From NCBI GenBank assembly GCA_015665315.1, contig JADFAK010000145.1, positions 1-64,000 on the forward strand: a stretch of DNA of 64,000 bases, in the 5' to 3' direction. The translations under genes and the position numbers were made by a program. The notes beneath the pieces were generated by a model that did not search any database, was not told the DNA's origin, and was given only the letters and a program-made list of their open reading frames with translations. This stretch comes from Flavobacteriales bacterium (GTDB taxonomy: Bacteria; Bacteroidota; Bacteroidia; Flavobacteriales_D; Sanyastnellaceae). Below, piece by piece: positions 51,189 through 60,803 of this stretch (position 1 is the first letter of the stretch; every line of letters begins with the position of its first letter).

Positions 51189-53084
51189 ATGGATAAGAAT
51201 CAAATCATTGGGGTAGTTCTCATCGTCGTATTGATGGCTGGGTTCTACTTCGTGAATCCCCCCGTGGAAAAAGTGCAGGAAGAACAGCCTACAATTGAGG
51301 CTGCTGAAGTGACTTCCGAAACCCCAACGACACCAGTAGATGTCGAGGTCAATCAGCTCACTACCGAGTTAGACTCATCGCAACAAGCATTGGTCAATGC
51401 TCAGTTGGTGGATCGATATGGCATTTTCGCTGGCGCTTCGGAAGGAAATGGTGAGCTCGTTATTCTTGAGAACAACAGAATAAAGACAGTGCTAAATACG
51501 AAAGGAGGCTTGTTTGAAAGTGCCACCCTTGTTGACGGCTACCAAACCTACTGGGATTCGATTCCGGTTTCGCTTTGGGATCCAGCGCATTCTGAAATGT
51601 ATTTCTCATTTGTCAACTACGGCAAGGGAATCCAGAAGTCCAACGAATTTGTTTTCACACCAAGCGCTTCAAAAGCTACGGCGAATGAAGGAGCCCCGGC
51701 AATGATCTCTATGAGATTAAATTCGTCGGACCCTTCAAAGTACATCGAATACAATTTCACGCTAGCTCATGACAGTTATGAGGTCAAGACCTCGGTGAAT
51801 TTCGTTGGCTTGGACCGACAGATAGATTTAGCCGATGACACACCTGTCTTTACGTGGGAGGCTTTGGGTAATCGAAATGAAAAAGGTATTCTCGAAGAGC
51901 AACGTCACAGTTCGATATTCTTCCGAGAAATGGGAGAAGATCGTGACTACCTGAGCGAAGCTAGAGAAGATGACGAGCAACCAGAAGAGCCGCTGAACTG
52001 GGTAGCTTTTAAGCAGAACTACTTTACGGCTGCTGTAATTGCAAACAACGGATTTAAGCCTGGCGCTGATTTATACAGCAACAAGGCAGATGAAGCTGAC
52101 ACTTCACATACCACACAATTCCGCGCTACCATTCCTTTAGCCGTAAGTGCATCGGCCATGAGCTCGACAGATCTTCGCTTTTACTTCGGTCCGAACGACT
52201 ACGCTGAACTTAAAAAATTAGAAGTCGACGAATTCGGAAGAATCATTGACTACGGTTGGTGGATCTTTGGATGGGTCAACAGAAACATGATTCGCCCTGT
52301 TTTTGCCTTCCTTTCCGACCACATTGCCAGCGCGGGAATTGTCATTATCATCTTGACTATCCTTATTAAGATGTTGCTCTTCCCCGTTACGTGGAAGAAC
52401 TACTTATCAAGTGCCAAGATGCGTGTCTTAAAGCCAGAAATGGACGAGATCGCCAAGAAATTCGAAGGCAAGGAAAAAGCGGTTGAGAAACAACAAGCCA
52501 CCATGGCCTTGTACCGGCAAACGGGTGTAAATCCTTTTGCAGGTTGTTTACCCGTACTCCTTCAAATGCCAATCCTCTATGCCATGTTCCGCTTTTTCCC
52601 AGCGAGTATTGAGCTAAGAGGTAGAGGTTTTTTATGGGCCGATGATTTAGGTGCCTACGACTCAATCTATTCGTGGTCTACACACATTCCTTTGCTTTCA
52701 GACTTTTACGGAAATCACATCAGTGGATTCACCGTGTTGATGGCCATTTCTACCTTCTTCTACACAAGAATGAACTCGGCCAATATGCCTACTACCCAGC
52801 AACCGGGTATGCCGAACATGAAAGTGATCATGAACATCTTCCCCTTCATGATGTTGTTCTTCTTCAACAAATTTGCTTCTGGTTTGAGTTTCTATTACTT
52901 GATTGCCAACTTGATGTCAATCGCTCAGATGGTTGTCATCAAGAACTACATCATCGACGAGACCAAAATTCGTGCGAAGATTGAGGGCAACAAAGCGAAG
53001 CCTAAGAAGAAGAGTGGATTCGCTCAACGTTTGGAAGAAATGCAGAAATTGCAACAAGAGAAAGCCAAACAACAAAAGAAGTAG
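51189..53084 (+). CDS. yidC: Membrane protein insertase YidC
   Basis: 631 residues from ATG 51189; the frame is open further 5' but that part crosses the promoter. Layout: N-terminal helix (IIGVVLIVVLMAGFYFV), a beta-supersandwich periplasmic domain (about 60-350), and a conserved five-helix core with IVIIILTILIKMLLFP, the coiled cytoplasmic loop, GCLPVLLQMPILYAMFRFFP and a Lys-rich C-tail (KPKKKSGFAQRLEEMQ) for ribosome contact. Inserts membrane proteins alone or with SecYEG. Confidence 0.96.
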   Translation: MDKNQIIGVVLIVVLMAGFYFVNPPVEKVQEEQPTIEAAEVTSETPTTPVDVEVNQLTTELDSSQQALVNAQLVDRYGIFAGASEGNGELVILENNRIKTVLNTKGGLFESATLVDGYQTYWDSIPVSLWDPAHSEMYFSFVNYGKGIQKSNEFVFTPSASKATANEGAPAMISMRLNSSDPSKYIEYNFTLAHDSYEVKTSVNFVGLDRQIDLADDTPVFTWEALGNRNEKGILEEQRHSSIFFREMGEDRDYLSEAREDDEQPEEPLNWVAFKQNYFTAAVIANNGFKPGADLYSNKADEADTSHTTQFRATIPLAVSASAMSSTDLRFYFGPNDYAELKKLEVDEFGRIIDYGWWIFGWVNRNMIRPVFAFLSDHIASAGIVIIILTILIKMLLFPVTWKNYLSSAKMRVLKPEMDEIAKKFEGKEKAVEKQQATMALYRQTGVNPFAGCLPVLLQMPILYAMFRFFPASIELRGRGFLWADDLGAYDSIYSWSTHIPLLSDFYGNHISGFTVLMAISTFFYTRMNSANMPTTQQPGMPNMKVIMNIFPFMMLFFFNKFASGLSFYYLIANLMSIAQMVVIKNYIIDETKIRAKIEGNKAKPKKKSGFAQRLEEMQKLQQEKAKQQKK

Positions 53085-53087
53085 CCT

Positions 53088-53591
53088 ATGATGATCAGGA
53101 TAACATTTCTAGCACTCATTTTCACCCTTGTGGCCAGTTCTTGTGGTTCTCGCAAAGAAGCTCAATCTGCCGCCAATAGCGAAGGGAAAGAAGTGATTCA
53201 AGAAGATTTACCTGAACATCCATTGGTCCACTACGTTCGCACACCATGCTTCGGCACCTGCCCCAGTTTCGACCTTGTTGTATTCAGCACCGGTCGGGTT
53301 ACCTATGACGGCAAAAATTTTGTCGAGAACATCGGTATGTATACGGGAGAATGGTCTTCTGAACAAATAGGTTCGATTTTTGCAATTGCAGCAGAGATCA
53401 ATTATTTCGACCTGCAAGATTCTTACGACAACAAACTGATAATGGACCTCCCTTCTGTTTCTACAGAACTGTGGGATGGGGCCGTTATGAAACCTGTTCG
53501 CGATAGATACCAAGGTCCTGATGAGCTCAAAAAGCTCTACGAGGTACTTGACAATTTAATAGCTAATACAAAGTGGAAAGCCGCTTCCTAG
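53088..53591 (+). CDS. DUF6438 lipoprotein
   Basis: 167 residues, 3 nt after yidC. Lipobox VASSC near residue 19. The domain after it has RTPCFGTCPSFDLVVFSTG and VTYDGKNFVENIG, which I recognise as the DUF6438 family of Bacteroidota; the two Cys of PCFGTC may form a disulfide. Function unknown. Confidence 0.75.
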   Translation: MMIRITFLALIFTLVASSCGSRKEAQSAANSEGKEVIQEDLPEHPLVHYVRTPCFGTCPSFDLVVFSTGRVTYDGKNFVENIGMYTGEWSSEQIGSIFAIAAEINYFDLQDSYDNKLIMDLPSVSTELWDGAVMKPVRDRYQGPDELKKLYEVLDNLIANTKWKAAS

Positions 53592-53623
53592 TAGTTTTTC
53601 GCTGATAATAAATAACACACCAA

Positions 53624-55843
53624 ATGATGAGAAAACTTACATCCATTGTTGCCCTTCTTCTGGTAACAATCTTCACTGCCCAAGCGCACGAAGGCATGTG
53701 GCTCATGCACATGTTGAAGAAGATCAACGAGGCCGAAATGCAGAACCTCGGTCTAAACTTAACCGCTGATGATATCTACAACATCAACAACGCCAGTCTG
53801 AAAGACGCAATTGTTCGACTAAATGGCGGAATGTGTACTGCTGAAATTATAAGCGGCGAAGGCTTGGTTCTTACCAACCACCACTGCGGATACGGTGCCA
53901 TTCAATCTTTGAGCACAGTAGAAAATGATTACTTGACCAACGGCTTCTGGGCCATGAGCAAGGACCAAGAACTACCCATCGAAGGTTTCGAAGTTTCTTT
54001 CCTCGACCGCATCGAAGATGTGACTACTCGTGTACTCGAAGGCATCGATCACTCAACTCCAACTGCCGATCGTGCAGCTAAGATTGGTGAACGCATGCAG
54101 GCGATCCAAGCAGAAATTGACGCCGATGGAAGCGGCCTTTCTGGAGAAGTGAAGTCATTCTACTATGGAAATGAATTCTACCTTTTTGTTTACAACACAT
54201 ACCGCGATGTGCGACTTGTTGGAAATCCTCCTGAGGCGATTGGTAAGTACGGTGGCGACACCGACAACTGGATGTGGCCTCGTCACACGGGTGATTTCTC
54301 GTTGATGAGAATTTATGCCGACAAGGACAACAAGCCAGCTGATTACAGCGCGGATAATATTCCTTTGACTCCAAAGCATCACCTTCCTGTTTCTTTGAAC
54401 GGTGTTCAAGATGGTGACTTCTCAATGATTATGGGATACCCTGGAAGCACAGATCGTTTCCTTTCTTCTTACGGTGTTAAGCAAGCCATTGACCTACACA
54501 ACCCATCTGTGGTTGAAGTTCGCGACATGAAGCTCAAGACCATGAAGAAGCACATGGATGCCGATCCTGCAGTTCGCCTGAAGTATGCGGCAAAGCACGC
54601 ACAGACGGCCAACTACTGGAAGTATTATATCGGACAGACGAAAGGTCTAAAACGTCTTGACGTTTACAACCAGAAGAAAGAACTCGAGGATAGGTTTACT
54701 TCTTGGGTAGAGCAAGACCCAAAACGCAAGTCTGTTTATGGCGAAGCACTTCCAATGATCGAAGCATACTACAAGAGCACTGACGCTACCGAAAAAGGCA
54801 ATGTTTATGCCCTTGAGGCTGGATTGATTGGTGCCGACATTACCTTGTTTGCTTTCCGTTTCTCACGTACGTTTGGAGCTGCTATGAAGCAAGAAGGTCC
54901 TGAGGCGCAAGCTGGTGTCCTTGGTGGATTTAGCGAGCGAGCTGATGGTTTCTTCAAAGATTACGATATGGCAACAGACCGTGATATCTTGACGCAACTA
55001 CTCACGATGTACAAGAAGAATATTCCTGCTGATCAATTGCCAGATATCTTCGCTTTGATTGACAGCAAGTACAAGGGTTCTATTGAGCGTTTCGTTGAAA
55101 AGATGTACGCAACGTCATTCATGGTAGACCGCACGAAGCTTGATGCGTTTATCGCCAAGCCGAGCCAGAAAGCTTACGACAAAGACCTTGCAATTAAATT
55201 GGCAAGCAGTATTTACGATGCCTACGCTGCTTCTTTCTCTAACCCAGAGCAGGAGAAGTTTGACATCGGATACCGCTTATTTGTTGATGGTTTGCGCAAG
55301 ATGCAGCCTAAAAAGGCTTTCTATCCAGACGCCAACTCAACGATGCGATTGACCTATGGTCAGGTAGGTGATTACTACCCTGCTGATGGTGTTCACTATG
55401 ATTTCGTGACGACTGCTAACGGTATTATCGAAAAGAAAGACAACTCAAACCCTGAGTTTGTAGTTGACGACAAGTTGGATCGTATGATTCGCGCCAAGCA
55501 ATTCGGACAATACGCCGATGAGAATGGTGAGTTGATTGTATGCTTCATCTCGAACAACGACATTACGGGTGGTAATTCTGGTTCTCCTGTTATCAACGGC
55601 GACGGTCACTTGATCGGTCTGGCTTTTGACGGAAACTGGGAAGCAATGAGTGGTGACATCGCTTTTGAGCAAGAACTACAACGTACGATTTCGGTTGACA
55701 TTCGCTACGTAATGTGGGTGATCGGTGAGTACGCTGGTGCGAAGAACTTGATCGACGAAATTGATTTCGTTAAGACCAAGCCTGTACGTGCTACTGATAT
55801 TCCTGCCGATGCGAAAGCTCAAGCAACGGATGTGAAGAAGTAA
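53624..55843 (+). CDS. S46 dipeptidyl-peptidase, DPP7-like
   Basis: 739 residues with a signal peptide (MMRKLTSIVALLLVTIFTAQA). S46 chymotrypsin-fold exopeptidase that frees dipeptides from peptide N-termini. The catalytic His is in LTNHHCGYG (about 87) and the Ser in GGNSGSPVING (about 651). The specificity region after the Ser reads LAFDGNWEAMS: Gly follows FD, the state linked to DPP7 (hydrophobic P1), where DPP11 (Asp/Glu P1) has Arg. It acts in the periplasm with other peptidases, and the symporter may take up its products. Terminator at 55865-55908. Confidence 0.9.
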   Translation: MMRKLTSIVALLLVTIFTAQAHEGMWLMHMLKKINEAEMQNLGLNLTADDIYNINNASLKDAIVRLNGGMCTAEIISGEGLVLTNHHCGYGAIQSLSTVENDYLTNGFWAMSKDQELPIEGFEVSFLDRIEDVTTRVLEGIDHSTPTADRAAKIGERMQAIQAEIDADGSGLSGEVKSFYYGNEFYLFVYNTYRDVRLVGNPPEAIGKYGGDTDNWMWPRHTGDFSLMRIYADKDNKPADYSADNIPLTPKHHLPVSLNGVQDGDFSMIMGYPGSTDRFLSSYGVKQAIDLHNPSVVEVRDMKLKTMKKHMDADPAVRLKYAAKHAQTANYWKYYIGQTKGLKRLDVYNQKKELEDRFTSWVEQDPKRKSVYGEALPMIEAYYKSTDATEKGNVYALEAGLIGADITLFAFRFSRTFGAAMKQEGPEAQAGVLGGFSERADGFFKDYDMATDRDILTQLLTMYKKNIPADQLPDIFALIDSKYKGSIERFVEKMYATSFMVDRTKLDAFIAKPSQKAYDKDLAIKLASSIYDAYAASFSNPEQEKFDIGYRLFVDGLRKMQPKKAFYPDANSTMRLTYGQVGDYYPADGVHYDFVTTANGIIEKKDNSNPEFVVDDKLDRMIRAKQFGQYADENGELIVCFISNNDITGGNSGSPVINGDGHLIGLAFDGNWEAMSGDIAFEQELQRTISVDIRYVMWVIGEYAGAKNLIDEIDFVKTKPVRATDIPADAKAQATDVKK

Positions 55844-55864
55844 GATCTTCTCAAACATACTAGG

Positions 55865-55908
55865 AAAGCACCTGTCGCGGACTTCATTGAAGTTCAGGCA
55901 GGTGCTTT
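55865..55908 (+). terminator. Rho-independent terminator of the DPP7 gene
   Basis: 10-bp stem AAAGCACCTG / CAGGTGCTTT enclosing a second small hairpin (ACTTC-att-GAAGT), followed by a T-run on the plus strand. The reverse side has no T-run beyond TTTCCTA. Confidence 0.85.
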
Positions 55909-56015
55909 TTCATTTGCCTTGTGCTAAAAAAAACATGCTTGATATGGCGGTAAAAATGTCCCTAAAGGACAGAAAGAATTGATCGAATCTCCTGAATATT
56001 CGACATCCTGAGATC

Positions 56016-57872
56016 CTATCTTTTAACTAAGCGGACTTTGCTCGACGAGAATCCTCCCTCTGTTTTTACTTGCAGCTCCAAAATATATACCGCGGGCACC
56101 AAGCCACTAAGATCAAGTGAAATGTAGTGCAATCCCCTGGGCAAATTCCCCTGCGTCATGTGTGTCACAAGGCCGCCATCGAGTCCATATAGATTGTAGG
56201 TAACATCGCCTGATTTGAACAGGGAATATTGCATGACCGCCTTATCTGTGGTGGGATTGGGGTACACGCCTAGAATTGAAACTTCACTAGACAGCGGTTT
56301 GATATTATTTGCGCCTTCGGCAAATGGACATAAGGGTGGAAAGGGAGCCAAGTTGTCCAACGCAAAGCTCGGATTGGCTGCATGGTAAAGGAAATGATCG
56401 CCGTCGTCAACCGCGTATGAGGCTCCGACGTACTGTCCCCAGTCCGGTTCGTTCAAATTCTCGACATAATAATAATCGCCTTGCACTCTGCTTTCCGTGA
56501 CATCCAACATGACGTATCCATGCGCTGTCAGATCGACGTACTGTACGTGTGGATTTAGGATCTGGATCAGAGAGACCCCCATATCAATCGGCGAGCCTTG
56601 TGAGGTGATGCTGGTGACGACATATTCAACGCCAACAGACCCTGTCTGCGTATTTTCGTTGTAATCAGACAGTGGAAGATTATTGGCCCAAGACGTGTGA
56701 ATATCGCCTGTGAGAATGACTGGATTCGAAATCTCAAATCCTTGAAGTACAGAATAAAACCAGTTTCGATCGCCTTGGTAGCCGTCCCATTGATCGGTGT
56801 TCACTTCCAGACCGAAGACCGTAACTGGAGCCATCATCACTTGCTGACCAAAGAGATTCCATTGCGCTGTAGAATTCACCATTTCGTCGAGCAGCCAGTC
56901 TTTTTGATCCTGACCTAGAAGTGTTCTCGACGTACTCATGATTTCATCTGATCCAACTGCGACTTGCTCATCGCGCCCTTCAATACGGGTGTCTAACATA
57001 TATAACTTGGCAAGATCGCCCCAATCAATGGTGCGACGGATAATATTGTCCCCCAAGTCTCTCACTGGCATCCATTCGAAATAAGCCTGCCAACCGTTGT
57101 TCTTTCTATCGCTCCACTCCCCTTCGCCTGGATTGTGATTATTGGCACCACCAGTCCACGCATTGTTGGCAAATTCATGATCATCCCAAACTGTAATAAA
57201 TGGATAATTTTGATGCAATAAACGCAGGTCATCATCCAATTTATAATGCGAATGCCTCAACCTATAATCCTCTAAATCAATCACCTCGTTCACAGGTACA
57301 TTTTGTCGGCCATCAATAAAAGCACTAAATCCACCAAGCTCATATTCATATATATAATCTCCCAGATGAATTACCGCATCAAAATCGTTGCGATGGGCCA
57401 ATAATTTATAGGCGTTGAAATACCCATGCTCGTAGTTGGAGCAGGACATAACAGCAAATCGAGCACGGTTCACTGGACCTGTAGGCAAGGTGCGGGTTCT
57501 CCCTCGCAGACTGTACAAACCAAAAGCCTTGAAATCGTAATAATACCACGTTCCGGACTCCAATCCCTCAACATCGATTTTAACTGTATAATCAATATCT
57601 CCATTCGTAGTAAGCGAACCCGATGCCACAATATTCGTCATACCCGTATCCAAGGCCATCCGCCATGCAACATCAAATTCTGTCTGCCCTTCATTCGGAC
57701 TTACCCGTGTCCATATTATCACACGATCATCCAAAGGATCACCAGATGCCACCCCATGGTAAAAAGGATATAAATCGGCACATGGAAAGGACCGTTCGTT
57801 TTGCGCATCTATTTTTAGCACAAGGCAAATGGCACAACACGTTGTAAGCAAAGCAATTAATAATGATTTCAC
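56016..57872 (-). CDS. PhoD-type alkaline phosphatase with T9SS sorting domain
   Basis: 618 residues. The best start is GTG at 57872, giving a clean signal peptide (VKSLLIALLTTCCAICLVL); an upstream TTG at 57881 is possible. N-terminal PhoD domain (HGVASGDPLDDRVIIWTRV), then the metal-dependent phosphatase with SCSNYEHGYFNAY (Cys and Asn metal ligands), HLGDYIYEY, WDDHEFANNAW and GDIHTSW. C-terminal T9SS domain (LGVYPNPTTDKAVM). PhoD enzymes cleave phosphodiesters and monoesters using Ca2+ and Fe3+. Placed on the cell surface or outside, it would release phosphate from organic sources. Confidence 0.88.
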   Translation of the reverse strand: MKSLLIALLTTCCAICLVLKIDAQNERSFPCADLYPFYHGVASGDPLDDRVIIWTRVSPNEGQTEFDVAWRMALDTGMTNIVASGSLTTNGDIDYTVKIDVEGLESGTWYYYDFKAFGLYSLRGRTRTLPTGPVNRARFAVMSCSNYEHGYFNAYKLLAHRNDFDAVIHLGDYIYEYELGGFSAFIDGRQNVPVNEVIDLEDYRLRHSHYKLDDDLRLLHQNYPFITVWDDHEFANNAWTGGANNHNPGEGEWSDRKNNGWQAYFEWMPVRDLGDNIIRRTIDWGDLAKLYMLDTRIEGRDEQVAVGSDEIMSTSRTLLGQDQKDWLLDEMVNSTAQWNLFGQQVMMAPVTVFGLEVNTDQWDGYQGDRNWFYSVLQGFEISNPVILTGDIHTSWANNLPLSDYNENTQTGSVGVEYVVTSITSQGSPIDMGVSLIQILNPHVQYVDLTAHGYVMLDVTESRVQGDYYYVENLNEPDWGQYVGASYAVDDGDHFLYHAANPSFALDNLAPFPPLCPFAEGANNIKPLSSEVSILGVYPNPTTDKAVMQYSLFKSGDVTYNLYGLDGGLVTHMTQGNLPRGLHYISLDLSGLVPAVYILELQVKTEGGFSSSKVRLVKR

Positions 57873-57964
57873 AGACCCCAATTCACATTAATAAGTTAAC
57901 AAGTGTTCGCTAAGTTAATAGTACAAGCCTTGCTTTTGAGCAACTTTAAGAAAAATTTCTGGAA

Positions 57965-58159
57965 ATGAGTGATACTACACGAGAACAAGAGCACCTGGTC
58001 AATTCGAATAGCACAATTGATCAACGCACCGCAAGCCAAATGATCGAAGAAGAAGTAAAAAGACTGCGCCTTGAAAACAAGCGACTCATGGATGAGTTGA
58101 TTGAAAAAGATAACGCCGTACAAAACCTCTTCAGCTATATTCAAAGCGCTGGTGCCTAA
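57965..58159 (+). CDS. Small acidic coiled-coil protein
   Basis: 64 residues, no signal peptide. Residues 25-55 (MIEEEVKRLRLENKRLMDEL) form an obvious heptad coiled coil. A clear terminator follows, which supports a real gene. I do not recognise the family. Confidence 0.55.
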   Translation: MSDTTREQEHLVNSNSTIDQRTASQMIEEEVKRLRLENKRLMDELIEKDNAVQNLFSYIQSAGA

Positions 58160-58205
58160 TTTTTTGTTAATCTGCTTTTCCAAAGAGTCACACCCAAACC
58201 CATTA

Positions 58206-58232
58206 AACCATCTCCTCGAGGTGGTTTTTTTT
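58206..58232 (+). terminator. Rho-independent terminator after the coiled-coil gene
   Basis: 9-bp stem AACCATCTC / GAGGTGGTT (one T-G) with CTC loop and eight T. The T-run overlaps the -33 element of the next promoter. Confidence 0.82.
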
Positions 58233-58265
58233 GCTCCATAGTTTTCAAATTCATCCCTACATTTG
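58230..58265 (+). promoter_or_regulatory. Promoter of the S37 peptidase gene
   Basis: TTTG at 58230-58233, inside the T-run of the terminator, 24-nt spacer, TACATTTG at 58258-58265. Leader about 11 nt to the ATG at 58282. Confidence 0.5.
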
Positions 58266-58281
58266 AGTCTAAGCTCGTTAC

Positions 58282-59574
58282 ATGAAACATCTACTTCTAC
58301 TCGCACTACTACTTTCCTTTTCCGTTTCGGGAATAGCCAATGACAGATTAAAACAGCGCATCCAAAAGCTATTTCCAGGATGTGAAATCAATGAATCCAA
58401 AACACGCGATCACTTTGAGTCTTGTTATGAAATCAAGATTGATCAACTACTTGATCACAAGAATCCGCAAGCGGGAACGTTCAAACAGCGATTCTTTTTG
58501 TTTCATGCCGACAACAAAGCTCCGGTTCATTTGGAGACGGAAGGGTATTGGGCAAATGCCTACACACGAGAGCCGGCTAAAATTTTAAAGGCCAATCAAG
58601 TTACAGTCGAGTATCGGTTTTATGGCGAATCAAAACCCGATGTAATTCCCTGGAAGTACCTCACCAACGACCAAGCCATTGAGGACCTGCATCGCATTGT
58701 AGTCACCTTGAAGAATATCTATTCAGGACCATGGATCTCTTCTGGAATAAGTAAGGGTGGCGAAACAACAATCATTTACAAGCATCATTATCCCACAGAC
58801 TGCGATGTACACATTCCCTATGTGGCTCCCATCATTCTCGACCGAGAAGATCCAAGAACTGAAAAGCACTTGAAGACGACAGGGTCTGACGCTTGCCGAC
58901 TGGCCTTGCACCAATTCCAACGAAGGTGTTTGGAGCGTCGAGATTCCATGTTGGTCTATTTAAACGACTGGGCGAAGAAAGACAACCACAGCTATACATT
59001 GGCTACCCCAATTGAAGCATTGGAATATGGCGTCCTGGAGTTTACATTCTCGTTTTGGCAATGGGGAGGAAAATGCCATGAAATTCCTTCAGCCAACGCG
59101 ACCACTCGCGAGCATTTCGAGTATGTCAATGCCTTGGTCGGATTTGATTTTTACGACGATGCTACGTTCGAAAGGCTGTACCCTTCCTATTACCAACATG
59201 AATTAGAACTAGGCTACTACGGTTTTCCAACAGGTCACCTCGACGACCTACTCACTGTGGTCAAAGATCCCGACAACATGTTCTTTGCGCCAAGAGATGA
59301 AGAAATCGTGTACAATACGGAATACATGCAACCAATCCTCGAATACGTAGAAGGACATGGCGACCGTATGATCTATGTGTACGGTGAATATGATACCTGG
59401 TACGCTTGTTCGGTGCATCCTAGTCCGCTAGTCGACCACCTCAAAATGGTACTGCCAGGTGGATCCCATTCAACGCGTATTGCCAACTTCCCTGCTGATC
59501 AACAGCAATTGATCTATGACAAACTGAAAGAGTGGTTAGATGTTCCTGTTTATCCCCTAGAGTCTAAAAAATAA
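58282..59574 (+). CDS. S37-family (PS-10-like) secreted aminopeptidase
   Basis: 430 residues with a signal peptide (MKHLLLLALLLSFSVSG). Alpha/beta-hydrolase serine peptidase of the S37/S28 type: LETEGYWANA, VEYRFYGESKPD, nucleophile GISKGG (S157), the acid probably in YGEYDTWY and His in PGGSHSTRI. Family members remove tripeptides or prolyl peptides from N-termini, so it fits the DPP7-like enzyme encoded nearby. Exact specificity unknown. Confidence 0.85.
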   Translation: MKHLLLLALLLSFSVSGIANDRLKQRIQKLFPGCEINESKTRDHFESCYEIKIDQLLDHKNPQAGTFKQRFFLFHADNKAPVHLETEGYWANAYTREPAKILKANQVTVEYRFYGESKPDVIPWKYLTNDQAIEDLHRIVVTLKNIYSGPWISSGISKGGETTIIYKHHYPTDCDVHIPYVAPIILDREDPRTEKHLKTTGSDACRLALHQFQRRCLERRDSMLVYLNDWAKKDNHSYTLATPIEALEYGVLEFTFSFWQWGGKCHEIPSANATTREHFEYVNALVGFDFYDDATFERLYPSYYQHELELGYYGFPTGHLDDLLTVVKDPDNMFFAPRDEEIVYNTEYMQPILEYVEGHGDRMIYVYGEYDTWYACSVHPSPLVDHLKMVLPGGSHSTRIANFPADQQQLIYDKLKEWLDVPVYPLESKK

Positions 59575-59645
59575 TTTTATTGGAGCACATCGGCAATTTC
59601 CCTTGTATTATTTAACTTACAGCTACTAATCAACTTTTCGAACCC

Positions 59646-60803
59646 ATGAAAAAAGCTGTACTCTCCGTATTCTCCACTTTGTTTGTCCTACTGCTTAATG
59701 GGCAGTCCTACGAACCGGTTGGCTGGTTCAATTACGGCTATACTTTGGAGACGAATTGGAATGTCGACGCCAATTTTTTCAGAACGAATATTTTTCCCGA
59801 CAGTACGGTGCAAGTTGAGTATTCCGACGGAATGGGTGCTACATGGATGTATGGCATAGGACAAATCTTAGACCCAACCTCTGAGTGGTTTGACGATGGA
59901 TTTGTGGAGCCTATTTCAGAAGACGAGCCCTATATGGTTGATTCTATCGGTTTCTTTTATGCTTATTTCCGACCACAAACTGAATCGAGTGACACACTCG
60001 TCATTCAATTCTACAAACAAGAAAATGTCGAGGCTTTTTATGAAAATCCATGGGAAGGGGATCCTACGTACGGAGAGCGGTCCTATGCACGCCTTGCCTA
60101 CGACACACTCACTCTTCGCGGTAAAACTCCTTTTTTGGAAATCGTGGAACTAATGGATGATGAAGACGTGGCCACAGAAAATATAGCCTTCAAATCCTAC
60201 GCCATCAATGAGGAGATTAATCCGGGTGAAGTGGTTGGAATGACCGTTACCTATTACCCAGGTAATCCGCATAATTTGAATGATACGATCGATCACTTCA
60301 TGGAACCACTACCCACGAACTTGATTAATTCCTTTGTGATGTATTATTACTACGATAATGAATTGGTCTACGAAAACGGCATATACAACCATGGGATCAT
60401 CGCACGAAATAGTGCTCGATACAACGACAATTCCAATGGTTGGGGCGGACAGTACTGGCCGGGCATCGCGTCGGGAGGTGGCTTGTATCACACCGATTGC
60501 GCTTTCCTATTATCACGAGCGGTAGGTATCGAAGAACATGCTAGCAACTTGAGCGCGGTCGTCGCCTATCCGAATCCTTTCGACCAAGAAGTTGCTCTCT
60601 CCTACAGCCTTGCATCAGTAGAACCTGTTCAACTCACCTTGACCAACATTACTGGTCAGGTTATTCTCGAAATGTCGGTCAACCCAAGGCAAGCCGGCAA
60701 AAACGAAATATCTCTAGGTGATCTCGAGTTGGAATCGGGTGTTTACTTGTTTTCGCTAGAAACCAGCAAGGACCTCTTGACAGGCCGCATTGTGAAGCGA
60801 TAA
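59646..60803 (+). CDS. Secreted protein with T9SS type A sorting domain
   Basis: 385 residues, signal peptide MKKAVLSVFSTLFVLLLNG. The body (25-290) is a unique acidic, aromatic-rich region with no domain I can name; MTVTYYPGNPHN and GGQYWPGIASGG stand out. The last 80 residues (VVAYPNPFDQEVALSYS, ESGVYLFSLET) form a sorting domain. Its stop abuts, without spacing, the convergent flavoenzyme gene. Confidence 0.78.
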   Translation: MKKAVLSVFSTLFVLLLNGQSYEPVGWFNYGYTLETNWNVDANFFRTNIFPDSTVQVEYSDGMGATWMYGIGQILDPTSEWFDDGFVEPISEDEPYMVDSIGFFYAYFRPQTESSDTLVIQFYKQENVEAFYENPWEGDPTYGERSYARLAYDTLTLRGKTPFLEIVELMDDEDVATENIAFKSYAINEEINPGEVVGMTVTYYPGNPHNLNDTIDHFMEPLPTNLINSFVMYYYYDNELVYENGIYNHGIIARNSARYNDNSNGWGGQYWPGIASGGGLYHTDCAFLLSRAVGIEEHASNLSAVVAYPNPFDQEVALSYSLASVEPVQLTLTNITGQVILEMSVNPRQAGKNEISLGDLELESGVYLFSLETSKDLLTGRIVKR

